Notes: generated from the sequence alone by a model not told the origin. Positions 7,497 to 16,800 are shown, numbered from the stretch's first letter. The stretch: DNA of 30,006 bases from Candidatus Aminicenantes bacterium UBA2190 (GCA_002335385.1 DCVK01000032.1:16595-46600), one strand, 5' to 3'. Translations and numbers: made by a program.

Positions 7497-10046
7497 TCAA
7501 TCGCCGATGGCGAACGGGGCGTCGCTGTAGTCTTCCTGCGAGCCGTCCCCGGCCAGCACGCGAATGGAGTAGAGGCTGCCCGGAGGCGCCGTGCCGTTGG
7601 CGTGGCTGCCCACCGTCCAGCTGAAGGCGCCCTGCGCGGCCGGGATGCCGGTGGCGATCTGGCCGATCTTGGCCGCCTTGTTGAACAGGACCAGGCGCAC
7701 CGTGCCGCCGTAGCCGTTGGCGTTCCAGGTGATGTTCCGCGTCGCTCCCAGCTCCCAGCTCTCGCCGCCGTTGGGCGCGGTCACCTCCAGCTGCGCCGGG
7801 GCGGTCAGCGCGAAGCGGTAGTCGCCGGCGTCGGAGATTGTATTGTCGCCGCTGCGCAGGTAGAAGCGGAAGTCGCTTCCGGCCGGCGCCGTGCCGTTGT
7901 CGTATGTCTGGCCCACGGTCCAGGCATAGGAACCCGCGGCCGCGTCGACGCCGGTGGCGATGTTGCCGAAGCGGCTGCCGCCCTTGAACAGGACCAGGCG
8001 CACCGGGCCTTCGTAGCCGGCAGCGTTCCAGGTGATGTCGCGGGCCTCCCCCAGGTTCCAGCGCTCCCAGCCGTTGGGGGCGGTGACCGTCAGGCTTCCC
8101 CCGTCGATGATGTCGGCCAGTTCCTTTCGCGCGGCTTCCCAGACGTCCGGGTCGGTCGGCCAGCTGATGTCCGAGTAGACATAGGTGGGGTCGTCCTCGC
8201 TCTCCACCCCGACCTCCCAGTAGAACGCGGGCATGATCCGGGCCACGATCCCGGCCGTGCGCGCCGGGTCGATGGCCGAGGCCAGCGCCAGGTAATCCAC
8301 GTCCTGGATGCCCCGCCGCCAGTGCTTGAGGCGCAGGGAGGCGATCGGCCCGGCCAGGCCGTAGCTGACCGCGGGGTAGAGGACGTCGGTGCCGGGATAG
8401 AACAGCACGCCGTCGCCGTTGGCATAGTTCCACCCGGTCTCCCCCTGGACGTCGTCGGTTTCGGCAAAAGTGCCGAAGGTCTGCGCCTGCTGGAACAGGT
8501 TGGCCCGCGCCCGGGGGTCGGAATAGCCGTAGGCCTGGAAATTCACGTAGTAGGTGGATTCCCAGTAGAACCAGCGCTGGATCCCCTTCTTGTACTGCCC
8601 CCAGGGGATCGATCTCAGGGCCACGCCGTCGTCCTCGGTCATGAAGCAGGCGGTGGCGGGTCGGAAGCCGTTGTAGGCGAACAGCCGCTTGTCGGGATCG
8701 GCCAGCACCAGGTCGGCGGCATTCTGCCAGGCGGCGGTGATCCCCAGCAGGGCCGGGGAGCAGGGGATGTCCAGGGACGGCACGTGGGCCAGGGCTTCGG
8801 GAATGGAAATCGTGGCCAGGGAGAGCAGGCGGTTCCCCGGGCCCGGGTTGTTGTTGATCCACTGCGCCCATTGCTCCTGCAGGGCGTAATCGTCCGACTC
8901 GTCGATCAGGTAGAGGAAGGCGTCGGTGGGCGTGGCGAACGCCCGGGCGTCGAACCAGTTCACCCAGGCATCGGTGTTGCTGCGCATCTCCGCCTCGCTG
9001 GCCGGATTCCACATGGAGGTCCAGGAGCCGTAGGTGCCGATGGAATAGACATTGTTGCCCACGCCCGCGCCGGGGCCGGCGTAGCCGTTGGCCGCGGTGA
9101 AAAGGCTGCCGTCGAGCCGGGCGGTCCAGCCGTCGTCCATGCGGGCGATGGTGCCGCCGTCGGCGCCGATCATGGATATCTTGTGCCGGTGGGCCATTTG
9201 CACGTGGCGGTCGATGATGCGCATGGATTGGGGAAACAGGGGGTCGCCCGGCTCGATCCAGGCCTGGTTCAAATAGCGCTCGTTGACGTCGCTGGTCCCC
9301 ATGACCAGCATGGTCCTGGAGTGCGGCATGTCCGGCAGGGCGAAGTCGCGCACGAGCAGGTCGACCGGGACCTGCCAGGCGGGCGCGCCGCCGACGGTGA
9401 TGCTGACCGTGCCGGCATAGGCCCCGGCCGCGGCCGTCCCGGGAATGTAGATGTCGCACCAGATGGACTGGTTGTTGCCCGCGGGAACCGTGAACAACGA
9501 ATGCGCTTCCAGGGGGACGGCGATGTCCGGGTATTCCTTGTCATGGTCGGGCCGGTCCGTCCAGCCCGTTCCCGGGTTGGCGAAGCGGCCGTCGTGAGGG
9601 CGCCGCAGTCTCCGGGGGACATGCCTTTCATCATAATAATTTTCGTATCCCAGGTTGCTGAGCCCCTTGATCCGGAGATAGCGCACGTAGAACAACTCGA
9701 TGGGACGTCCCGTCCAGTCGAACAGGCCGTCTCCCGAGGCGGCGGCCGAGGAGATCACCGCGCCGCCGGGGCCGGTCAGCCGGTCGAGCTCCACCCGGAC
9801 GTTTTCCAGGGCGGCAGCGGGAGCCTCGATCACCAGGTTGAAGCTGACCACTTCGTTGCGGGCGCCGAAAAGGGTGATGCGCGAGCCGGTCCAGACGGAG
9901 TTGATCACCGCAACCGGGCTGGCGGCGGCGCGAAGCTCGTCCCGGGTGACCTTGTCCTCGCCGTTGTTGGCCCAGACCTGGGCCGGCAGCGGCAGCGCCG
10001 GCCACAAGGCCAATAAGAACAGGATGCCGCATTTTCTGGATATCAT
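7497..10046 (-). CDS. Secreted GH123/DUF4091-like glycosidase with A-B sandwich tail (849 aa)
   Basis: The start at 10046 gives a signal peptide (MISRKCGILFLLALWPALPLPAQ) with a GGGGGC ribosome site. In-frame ATGs at 10058 and 10106 add only a hydrophilic extension. Residues 30-650 resemble the GH123-type glycoside hydrolase/DUF4091 family: an N-terminal beta domain (30-235), then a probable TIM barrel. It keeps an adjacent Asp-Glu pair in FLYLIDESDDY (Asp382-Glu383), where GH123 enzymes have their catalytic pair. The DUF4091 signature LKHWRRGIQDVDYLALA is at 573-589. GH123 members cleave N-acetylgalactosaminides, but the substrate here is only a guess. Residues 651-750 and 752-849 are domains A and B. 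Unlike the flanking GloVer genes there is no SGNH-like tail: it stops right after B (SDAPFAIGD). It is 120 nt downstream of the SBBP gene, possibly co-transcribed. Confidence 0.85.
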   Translation of the reverse strand: MISRKCGILFLLALWPALPLPAQVWANNGEDKVTRDELRAAASPVAVINSVWTGSRITLFGARNEVVSFNLVIEAPAAALENVRVELDRLTGPGGAVISSAAASGDGLFDWTGRPIELFYVRYLRIKGLSNLGYENYYDERHVPRRLRRPHDGRFANPGTGWTDRPDHDKEYPDIAVPLEAHSLFTVPAGNNQSIWCDIYIPGTAAAGAYAGTVSITVGGAPAWQVPVDLLVRDFALPDMPHSRTMLVMGTSDVNERYLNQAWIEPGDPLFPQSMRIIDRHVQMAHRHKISMIGADGGTIARMDDGWTARLDGSLFTAANGYAGPGAGVGNNVYSIGTYGSWTSMWNPASEAEMRSNTDAWVNWFDARAFATPTDAFLYLIDESDDYALQEQWAQWINNNPGPGNRLLSLATISIPEALAHVPSLDIPCSPALLGITAAWQNAADLVLADPDKRLFAYNGFRPATACFMTEDDGVALRSIPWGQYKKGIQRWFYWESTYYVNFQAYGYSDPRARANLFQQAQTFGTFAETDDVQGETGWNYANGDGVLFYPGTDVLYPAVSYGLAGPIASLRLKHWRRGIQDVDYLALASAIDPARTAGIVARIMPAFYWEVGVESEDDPTYVYSDISWPTDPDVWEAARKELADIIDGGSLTVTAPNGWERWNLGEARDITWNAAGYEGPVRLVLFKGGSRFGNIATGVDAAAGSYAWTVGQTYDNGTAPAGSDFRFYLRSGDNTISDAGDYRFALTAPAQLEVTAPNGGESWELGATRNITWNANGYGGTVRLVLFNKAAKIGQIATGIPAAQGAFSWTVGSHANGTAPPGSLYSIRVLAGDGSQEDYSDAPFAIGD

Positions 10047-10166
10047 CTTTGCCCCCATGGCTGGATGGATTATGGCAGAAGAATCATCGCGGCGCAACGG
10101 AAACATGGACTGTTGTCTTTCCTTGCGCCTTACGCCGTCCGCCCCGCGCCTAGAGGCAACAATTTC

Positions 10167-13100
10167 TTAGTTGGTAATCGCGAACGGCGCGTCGCTGTAA
10201 TCTTCCTGGCTGCCGTCCCCGGCCAGCAGGCGGATGGAGTAGAGGCTCCCCGCCGGGGCCGTACCGTCCTGGTGCTGGCCCACGGTCCAGGAGTAGCTCC
10301 CCTGCGCGGCCGGGATGCCGGTGGCGATCTGGCCGACCTTGGCCGCCTTGTTGAACAGGATCAGGCGCACCGTGCCGCCGTAGCCGTTGGCGTTCCAGGT
10401 AATGCTCCGCGTCGCGCCCAGGGGCCAGTTCTCGCCGCCGTTGGGCGAGGTCAGCCGCAGCTGCGGCGCCGGGTTGATCAGGGCGAAGCGGAAGTCGCTG
10501 GGGTCGACGATGGAGTTGTCGCTGCTGCGCAGGTAGAGGCGGTAGTCGCTTCCCGGCGTGCCCGTGGCCTCGATGGTTTGGCCCACGGTCCAGGAATAGA
10601 ACCCCGTGCCGGCGTCAATGCCGGTGGCGATGTTGCCCAGCCGGACGCCGCCCTTGAACAGCACCAGGCGCACCGTGCCCGTGTAGTTGGTCGCCGTCCA
10701 GAGGATGTTGCGGGTCTCGCCCAGGTTCCAGCGTTCCCAGCCGTTGGGGGAGGCGAGGGCCAGCTGGGCGCCGATGGCGATGGCGTGCGGCTGCGACCAC
10801 AGCGAGAACAGCATGACGTGCGAGCTGCAGCGCGCCAGGGCCCGCACCGCGTAGGTGCCGGCGGCGCTCCAGCTGTGGGTGGCCGAGGTCACGCCCTGGG
10901 CCAGCCAGCCCGAGTTCGTGCCGTCGCCCCAGTCGAACAGGTAGCGCAGGTTGTGCCCCAGGCTGGAAACGGCGCCGCCGGTGGAGAACGTATAGCTGGT
11001 GCCGATCGCGCCCGTGCTGGCGCCGGTGGGGGTGGCCGGGAGCGAAATGGTCTCGCCGCTGGCGGAAGCGATGGCGAACACCCCGTCGCTGATGTCGGAC
11101 ACGGCGGGATCGGCGGCGTTGCAGACCTTGATCCGGCAGGCCGCCGAAGAGATGGCGGGGGCGATCCAATAGCAGGAACCGTCGTTGGCGACGTTGGCCT
11201 CCACCAGATGCCAGATCACGCCGTTGTCGGTGGTGATGTAGATCGAGACGGCGGCGATGGCCGGGCTGGCGCTCCAGTAGATGTCCCGGTCGTTGCCCGC
11301 GCTGTAGCTCTCGCCGCCGTTGGGCGAAATGACGGTGACGGCCCGGCTGCTGAACTTGGCGACGAACGTGTCCCCGAGGCCTCCGTAGGTGGTGTCGAAA
11401 GACGCGGGAGTGACCGGGAAATCGGCGGCATCCGCGGTTTCCCCGACCATGCAGAAATCGTCGCCGCGGACGGCGACGGCCCTGCCGTAGTCCAGGGAGA
11501 GGGCGCCGCCCAGGAACGTGGAATAGGCCAGCCCCGAGCCGTCGGCGGTCAGCCTGGCGACGAAGGCGTCCTGGTTGCCGTTGTAGCTCGTGTCGTGCGC
11601 GCCGGAAGTGGCCGGGAAATCGGCGGAGGTCGTCGACCCCGCTAGGTAGGCGCTGCCGTCAGCGCCGAGCGCGAGGCTCCTGCCGACGGATTCCTCGCCG
11701 CTGCCGCCCAGATAGGTGGAGTAGACCAATGCTGTCCCGGCAGCGTTGAACTTGCAGACATAGGCGTCATAGCCGCCGTTGTGGCTTACGTCAAAGGCTC
11801 CGGGGGTGACGGGAAAATCGCTGGAATCGGTATAGCCGCAGACCGTTGCGCAGTTGCTGCCGTCCACCTGGATCCCGTAGGCCGCCCCGTAGCCGCTGCC
11901 GCCCAGGTAGGTGGACCAGACCAGCGCCGAGCCCGACGTGTTGATTTTGGTGACGATGCCGTCGGAATTATTGCGCGTCACGTCGAACGCCCCCGCCGTG
12001 ACCGGGTAATCGCTGGACCAGGTGCCCCCGGCCACGTAGGCGTTGCCGCTGCCGTCCACGGCGATGGCGTTCCCCCAGTCCCAGTTGCTGCCCCCGATGA
12101 ATGTGGAGTATTTCAGGTCGCTGTCGGTCTGGTTGAACTTGGTGACGAAAACATCCTGTTCCCCGCCGTTGAAGCTCGTGTCATAGGCGGCGGCGGTGGT
12201 CGGGAAATCGGGAGAATACGTCGTGCCGGTCACGAAGAGATTGGTGCCGTTGTACACGATGGCGTACGCCTCGTCGCGCCCGCTCCCGCCCAGGAAGGTG
12301 GAGTAGGCCAGCCCCGAGCCGTCGGCGCTGAGCTTGACGATGAACGCATCCACGCCGTCGTTGTAGGACGTGTCGTAGGCCCCGGCCGTGGTCGGGAAAT
12401 TGGCGGAGCAGGTCAGGCCGGCGACGTAGGCCATGTTGCCGGCGTCCAGCGCCAGGCTGGTGCCGTATTCATAATTGCTGCCGCCGAGATAGGTGGAGTA
12501 AACGATCGCCGTGCCCGTGGCGTTGATCTTGGTGACGAAGACGTCATGCGACCCGTTGGCGTTGACGTCGAAGGCCCCGGCCGTGGCGGGAAAATCGCTG
12601 GCCGTGGTATAGCCCGTCACGTAGGCGTTGCCGCTGCCGTCGAGCGCGAGGCCGCGGATGTATTCCTTGGAGGATTCGTTGCTTCCTCCCAGGAAAGCGG
12701 CGTAGACCAGCGGGTCGATGAAGAGTTTCCGACCCATGTCGTAGCCGCCGACTTCAAAGCCGTATTCGTTCTTGCCGAGTCTTTTGAACTTCGCTGCCAC
12801 CGCGACCCGGCGGCCGTCGATCTCCTGGTAGGCGGCCGGCCGCTTGTGGGTCAGCTCGCCGGTAGCGGTCTCCACCCGCAGGTCGCCGGCCGGGGTGATC
12901 GTCGTATGCTGCACGCCGGCGTAGCGGAAGCGGATCGCCTCGGGATCGCCCCCGGGCAGCACCTCCCAGTCGTACTCGATCCGGCTCTCCACGCCATAGA
13001 CCCTGAGGCCGATGTTTTCATAGATGCCGCGGTAGCGAACTTCGGCGAACGTCGCAATGGCGGTTTTCCACTTCGAGCTGTCGTTGCCGATGAAGTAGTT

Positions 13101-13559
13101 CACGCGGCAGGGCTGTTCCCTTTCGCCGCTGATCTCGGGATCCTGGTTGGCCCCCACGAATTCCAGGCGGCTGACGTCGCGGCGGAAGTTTTCGCGAACG
13201 GCGGGCCTGCCGGAGCCGGGCGAGGCGGTCATTTCGCTTTCTGCGGCGGCGGCATTGGTTCGATCAAAGACCAGCCCGTCGGCACTGAACCAAAGGGTAT
13301 AGCTGCGGGTCTTGGCATAGAAACTTGCCCGCCGGTCGGCCTGCCCCTCGTTCCGGATGAAATACAGGGGGAGCCGGCCGAAGCTCTTTTCCAAATGGAA
13401 GCCCGGCTGCCGGCCTCCGTCCTGGCTCAAGACCGGATTGGCCGGAGCGGGCCGTTCGCCAGTCGACTCGCCTTCGACCCGGGCCGGTGCCGCGCTGACC
13501 GCCGCGGCCGCCAGCAAGAGCGTTCCAACCGCTAGGGTGATTCCCAATGCCTGTTTCAT
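10167..13559 (-). CDS. Secreted SBBP-repeat propeller protein with PKD and A-B tail (1130 aa)
   Basis: The start at 13559 has AAGGAGATGAC in front and a signal peptide (LAVGTLLLAAAAVSAA). Residues about 55-285 match the N-terminal domain that normally precedes SBBP repeats (YFIRNEGQ, VNYFIGNDSSKWKT, YRGIYENIGLRVYG, EYDWEVLPGGDPEAIRFRY). Residues 286-736 are seven SBBP repeats (YSTYLGGS...A.DGSGNAYV.G.T.S.DFP.T.GAFD), a beta-propeller built from a family different from the GloVer type. Then follow a Kre9-type repeat (742-832, SPNGGESYSAG), a PKD-like domain (about 838-928, FDWGDG and HSWSAAGTYAVRA), domain A (932-1030) and domain B (1033-1130). Like the gene at 7497 it ends right after B, with SDAPFAITN. 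It has its own strong promoter and was probably exported; the role is unknown. Confidence 0.9.
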   Translation of the reverse strand: MKQALGITLAVGTLLLAAAAVSAAPARVEGESTGERPAPANPVLSQDGGRQPGFHLEKSFGRLPLYFIRNEGQADRRASFYAKTRSYTLWFSADGLVFDRTNAAAAESEMTASPGSGRPAVRENFRRDVSRLEFVGANQDPEISGEREQPCRVNYFIGNDSSKWKTAIATFAEVRYRGIYENIGLRVYGVESRIEYDWEVLPGGDPEAIRFRYAGVQHTTITPAGDLRVETATGELTHKRPAAYQEIDGRRVAVAAKFKRLGKNEYGFEVGGYDMGRKLFIDPLVYAAFLGGSNESSKEYIRGLALDGSGNAYVTGYTTASDFPATAGAFDVNANGSHDVFVTKINATGTAIVYSTYLGGSNYEYGTSLALDAGNMAYVAGLTCSANFPTTAGAYDTSYNDGVDAFIVKLSADGSGLAYSTFLGGSGRDEAYAIVYNGTNLFVTGTTYSPDFPTTAAAYDTSFNGGEQDVFVTKFNQTDSDLKYSTFIGGSNWDWGNAIAVDGSGNAYVAGGTWSSDYPVTAGAFDVTRNNSDGIVTKINTSGSALVWSTYLGGSGYGAAYGIQVDGSNCATVCGYTDSSDFPVTPGAFDVSHNGGYDAYVCKFNAAGTALVYSTYLGGSGEESVGRSLALGADGSAYLAGSTTSADFPATSGAHDTSYNGNQDAFVARLTADGSGLAYSTFLGGALSLDYGRAVAVRGDDFCMVGETADAADFPVTPASFDTTYGGLGDTFVAKFSSRAVTVISPNGGESYSAGNDRDIYWSASPAIAAVSIYITTDNGVIWHLVEANVANDGSCYWIAPAISSAACRIKVCNAADPAVSDISDGVFAIASASGETISLPATPTGASTGAIGTSYTFSTGGAVSSLGHNLRYLFDWGDGTNSGWLAQGVTSATHSWSAAGTYAVRALARCSSHVMLFSLWSQPHAIAIGAQLALASPNGWERWNLGETRNILWTATNYTGTVRLVLFKGGVRLGNIATGIDAGTGFYSWTVGQTIEATGTPGSDYRLYLRSSDNSIVDPSDFRFALINPAPQLRLTSPNGGENWPLGATRSITWNANGYGGTVRLILFNKAAKVGQIATGIPAAQGSYSWTVGQHQDGTAPAGSLYSIRLLAGDGSQEDYSDAPFAITN
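11352..12710 (-). repeat. Seven SBBP repeats
   Basis: Units of about 65 aa (195 bp) begin with F/Y-L/I-GGS at residues 289, 357, 422, 487, 551, 616 and 682. The plus-strand DNA repeats the word GTGGAGTA and CGGGAAATCGG-like blocks at this spacing. Confidence 0.8.
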
Positions 13560-13621
13560 GTCATCTCCTTTTCGCCGGCGTTCGAACGACCGCTTTGCTG
13601 CAGGGAATTTCTCAAGGGTGG

Positions 13622-13650
13622 ATTATACAATTCGGGGAAGCGGAATTCAA
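13622..13650 (-). promoter_or_regulatory. Sigma70-like promoter of the SBBP gene
   Basis: TTGAAT (13645-13650), exactly 17 bp, then a perfect TATAAT (13622-13627) lie on the minus strand. The predicted start near 13615 leaves a leader of about 56 nt. It is placed in the 130-bp gap behind the stop at 13690. Confidence 0.6.
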
Positions 13651-13689
13651 CTTCATGATTATTCCTCCCTTGATCCTTCTGAATTATTG

Positions 13690-15222
13690 TTACTCGGCAA
13701 GTTCGGTTTGTGATCCCGCCCAGCCGGCCAGGCGGGCCAGCAGCCACCACACGGCAGTACCCTGGTTGGCCAGGTTTCCTTGACTCTGCATGCCCTGGCT
13801 CATGCGGTTGGCCGGGTGGCGGACCGGCACTTCGTTCACCAGCTGCTGCTCGCTTCCCGACCAGCTCTCGATGTCGGCAACGTCGAGCAGGATCCCCCTG
13901 TTCCGCAGCACCGACTCGCGCACCTGGCGGTTGAACTTGGCCAGGATATCGTTCGGCTCGTCCATGCCGACGGTGGCGCAGCCCAGCTTGACGCCAGGCA
14001 GGCGGATCGCCAGTTCATTCAGGGCTGACAAGTAGCTCTCGGCGTTCAGCCTGTTGGCAAGCAGCGCCTGTTTGTCGGGCCGGATCACCACCACCGTGGC
14101 TTGGCTGTCCAATATGGCCTTCTCCAGGCTCCAGCACCACTCCTGCGGATCGAGCGCCGCACCTTGCGGCAGCCAGCTCCCTTCCTGCGCCACCAGCCCC
14201 GGCTCATTGGGCGATGCAACCGGCGCCAGCCGGGCGTCTTTGCTCCCCAGCAGCCTCAGCCCCAGGGTGACCGGGTCATCGCCCTGGGCGCTCAGCACCA
14301 GCAGCCTGTGCTGCTTCGCCTGTTCCAGCCACTCGGAGGGGATGGCGTTCATGGTTGTATGGTGATGGTCGACCACCAGCGCCTCATTTTCAATAAGGGT
14401 CAGCGGGCCGTCGCTGAAGTCGTCCTGCGAGCCGTCCCCGGCCAGCAGGCGGATGGAGTACAGGATGCCCGCCGGAGCCGTGCCGGCCTGGTGCGTGCCT
14501 ACGGTCCAGGCGTAGCTGCCCTGGTCGGCCGGCAGGTTGGCCGCGATCTGCCCCACCTTGGCCGCCTTCTGGAACAGGATCAGGCGCACCGTACCGGAGT
14601 AGCCGTTGGCGTTCCAGGTGATGTTCTGGGTCGTGCCCAGCTCCCAGCTCTCGCCGCCGTTGGGCGAGGTCATCTCCAGCTGCGCCGGCTCGATCAGCCC
14701 CAGCCGGTAGTCGCTGGGGTCGACGATGGTGTTGTCGGTGCTGCGCAGGTACAGGCGGTAGTCGGAGCCCTCGGGCGCCATGCCGCTGTCGTAGGTCTGG
14801 CCCACGGTCCAACTATAGGATCCACTGCTTGCCGGAATGTTGGCCACGATGTTGCCGAACCTGACGCCGTTCTTGAACAGCACCAGGCGCACCGTGCCGG
14901 TGTAGTTGACGGCGTTCCAGGTGATGGCCTTGGTGGAGCCCAGGGTCCAGTGCTCCCAGCCGTTGGGAGCGGTGAGCTCAAGCGATGGGGCTAGGGCGGC
15001 CGTGTAGTCCTGGCCGGTCTGGTCGCCGGTGACGTTGCTATAGCTGCGGCTGGCCGGGGTGAACAAGTAGCCGGCCAGCGTTGGAGTGACGGTGCCCGAC
15101 CAGTCGTAGTCGACGGAGGAGGTATAGAACCCCGCCGGGTTGGAAAGCGGGTTGCCGGGCAGGCCGCTCATGACCACGCCGGCCAGCGGCGCTTCACCGC
15201 AGGTGATGGTGCCGGAGATGAC
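13690..15222 (-). repeat. Shared tail cassette, copy 2
   Basis: Positions 13861-13968 are identical over 108 bp to 24696-24803. About 14160-14330 is nearly identical to 29435-29605. Marker residues are GSKDARLAP (shared with 28986) and LRNRGILLDV (shared with 24525). Confidence 0.85.
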
Positions 15223-16668
15223 CGGGGGGATCACGGCAGACACGATGGTGAAGGCGGCATCGCTGTAGTCGCCCGGATCGCCGTCGTTCTCCTGCACGCG
15301 GATGAAACAGTGCGTGGAGGGGGTGTCGGGAACTGTCCAGGTGAAGCTGCCGTCGTTCTCGGTGTACGACACGATCGCCGGCCAGCTGGCCCCGTCGTTG
15401 TACGAGTAAAGGATGTCCACGTTGCCCACGCTGCCGGTCGTCTCCCAGGTGATCTCCTGCTCCGTCCCCACCGTCCAGCTCTCCCCGCCGTTGGGCGAGG
15501 TGACGGTCAGGGTTGGGGGAATGGGCAGGGAGAAGACGACTCCCAGGTTGCTGTCCCCGCCGTAAGTGGTTGTGCCGACAAGTGCGGAGCCGGAAAGGAG
15601 CAGCCCCGCGAACGGCGTGGCGCCGTCGTCCGCGCCGCCGGCGAATTCGTGCAGCACCGCATAGCCGCTGCCGTCGGTCCGCAGCTGGTAGACCGTGCCC
15701 AGATTGCTGTCGCCGCCGGCATAAGTCATGCCCCAGAGGTAGGATCCGGACAGGACCGGCGGGCAGTAGGGCTGCGCCCCGTCATTCGCGCCGCCGGCGA
15801 ATTCGTGCAGCAGGGCGAAGCCGCTGCCGTCGGTCCCCAGCTTGAACACGGTGCCATAGTTGCTGTTGCCGCCGGCGGTCGTCGCTCCGTAGAGGGTGCC
15901 GTCGGCCAGGGCCACGAGTTTCTGCGGGCCCCAACCGTCGTCCGTGCCGCCGGCGAAATGGTGCAGCACGGAGAAGCCGCCGCCGTCGGTCTCGATCTTG
16001 AACACCGTTCCCTTGTCGCTGCTGCCTCCAGCGGCGGTGACACCGTAGAGGGTCGTGCCGTAGAGGAGAAGGCCGTTCGGAGAATTCCCGTCCGAAGTGG
16101 AAAACTCGTGCAATAGGGCGAAGCCGCTGCCGTCGGTTTCCACTTTGAAAATGGTCCCCTTGCTGGCATCGCCGCCGAGCATTGTCGTGCCGTACAATGT
16201 CGAGCCTGATTGCACGAGGCCGCCAGTGGGCAAAGCCCCGTTATCGGCGCCGCCCAGGAAGGTGTGCAGGATGGTAAAGTCCGAGCCGTCGGTATTGATC
16301 TTGAACACGGTGCCGTCGCCGCCGGGGTAGGTGCTCGTGCCCCCATACAAGGTCACGCCATAGAGAGTCGATCCTGAAAGGACCGGGGGACCCTGGGGAT
16401 TGGCGCCGTTGCCGGTGGTCCAGTTGAAATGATGAAGGATGGCGAAGCCGCTGCCGTCGTCCTGCATCTTGTAGAGCGTGCCATAGTCGTAGCTGCCGCC
16501 GACGCGGGTCATGCCGTACAGCGTCGAGCCGGAGAGGATCGGCGCTGCAGCAGGGCGGCTCCCGTCGCCGGCGCCGCCGGCGAACTCGCGCAGCAGGCTG
16601 ATCTGGGCCCCGGACGGCAGGGCCAGGAAGAAAACCGCGATCAAGGCCGATAGCAGTACTTTTTTCAT
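13690..16668 (-). CDS. Secreted GloVer-repeat propeller protein 2 with SGNH-like tail (992 aa)
   Basis: This is a paralogue of the gene at 3972. The start at 16668 has CAGGAG in front and a signal peptide (MKKVLLSALIAVFFLALPSGAQ). Residues 23-380 are seven GloVer-type units (LLREFAGG, ILHHFNWT, ILHTFLGG, LLHEFSTS, VLHHFAGG, LLHEFAGG, VLHEFAGG). Only one Kre9-type repeat follows (386-475; the 1086-aa protein has two), then the Ig-like repeat (483-560), domain A (563-660), domain B (663-758) and the SGNH-like domain (762-992). In the last, SAQGDD (793-798), LLDVADIESW (927-936), VRHP (949-952) and WWLLARLAGW (974-983) can be picked out. No transmembrane anchor or sorting motif follows; it ends AGSQTELAE. 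Loss or gain of one sandwich repeat is the main change from its paralogue. Confidence 0.9.
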   Translation of the reverse strand: MKKVLLSALIAVFFLALPSGAQISLLREFAGGAGDGSRPAAAPILSGSTLYGMTRVGGSYDYGTLYKMQDDGSGFAILHHFNWTTGNGANPQGPPVLSGSTLYGVTLYGGTSTYPGGDGTVFKINTDGSDFTILHTFLGGADNGALPTGGLVQSGSTLYGTTMLGGDASKGTIFKVETDGSGFALLHEFSTSDGNSPNGLLLYGTTLYGVTAAGGSSDKGTVFKIETDGGGFSVLHHFAGGTDDGWGPQKLVALADGTLYGATTAGGNSNYGTVFKLGTDGSGFALLHEFAGGANDGAQPYCPPVLSGSYLWGMTYAGGDSNLGTVYQLRTDGSGYAVLHEFAGGADDGATPFAGLLLSGSALVGTTTYGGDSNLGVVFSLPIPPTLTVTSPNGGESWTVGTEQEITWETTGSVGNVDILYSYNDGASWPAIVSYTENDGSFTWTVPDTPSTHCFIRVQENDGDPGDYSDAAFTIVSAVIPPVISGTITCGEAPLAGVVMSGLPGNPLSNPAGFYTSSVDYDWSGTVTPTLAGYLFTPASRSYSNVTGDQTGQDYTAALAPSLELTAPNGWEHWTLGSTKAITWNAVNYTGTVRLVLFKNGVRFGNIVANIPASSGSYSWTVGQTYDSGMAPEGSDYRLYLRSTDNTIVDPSDYRLGLIEPAQLEMTSPNGGESWELGTTQNITWNANGYSGTVRLILFQKAAKVGQIAANLPADQGSYAWTVGTHQAGTAPAGILYSIRLLAGDGSQDDFSDGPLTLIENEALVVDHHHTTMNAIPSEWLEQAKQHRLLVLSAQGDDPVTLGLRLLGSKDARLAPVASPNEPGLVAQEGSWLPQGAALDPQEWCWSLEKAILDSQATVVVIRPDKQALLANRLNAESYLSALNELAIRLPGVKLGCATVGMDEPNDILAKFNRQVRESVLRNRGILLDVADIESWSGSEQQLVNEVPVRHPANRMSQGMQSQGNLANQGTAVWWLLARLAGWAGSQTELAE
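15529..16602 (-). repeat. Seven GloVer-type repeats (propeller 2)
   Basis: Seven units of about 52 residues are in the same order and register as those at 6093-7166. Unit 4 is shortened in both arrays (LHDLSYSDGQQPNG and LHEFSTSDGNSPNG, both lacking the GG...D insert), which shows that the arrays descend from one seven-unit ancestor. Confidence 0.8.
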
Positions 16669-16769
16669 GTCGTATTCTCCTGAGGTGGTTTTTTCCCGGA
16701 ATTCGCCGCCGCCCTGAGCTTGCCCGGCAGATTCAACGGCGTGTGGTTCATTGATTTCCCTTTCGGCGC

Positions 16770-16798
16770 ATTATATAAATCGGGAATTCAAAAGTCCA
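16770..16798 (-). promoter_or_regulatory. Sigma70-like promoter of GloVer gene 2
   Basis: A perfect TATAAT (16770-16775) has TGGACT (16793-16798) 17 bp upstream on the minus strand. The expected start is near 16763, giving a leader of about 95 nt, nearly the same length as for GloVer gene 1, although the leader sequences are not alike. Confidence 0.5.
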
Positions 16799-16800
16799 GG

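Noticed and set aside
7431..10016. 861-codon plus-strand open frame
   Set aside because: It is a shadow of the GH123-like gene: no ribosome site, no domain pattern, and GR/AV/DG-rich translation.
10065..13535. Long plus-strand frames (526 and 584 codons) opposite the SBBP gene
   Set aside because: They repeat with the same period as the SBBP units on the other strand, so they only reflect antisense of the repeats.
13622..13667. 14-codon minus-strand upstream frame (MKLNSASPNCIIHP) with a GGGAGG site
   Set aside because: It overlaps the predicted -35 and -10 of the SBBP gene, so it would not be on that transcript. Probably chance.
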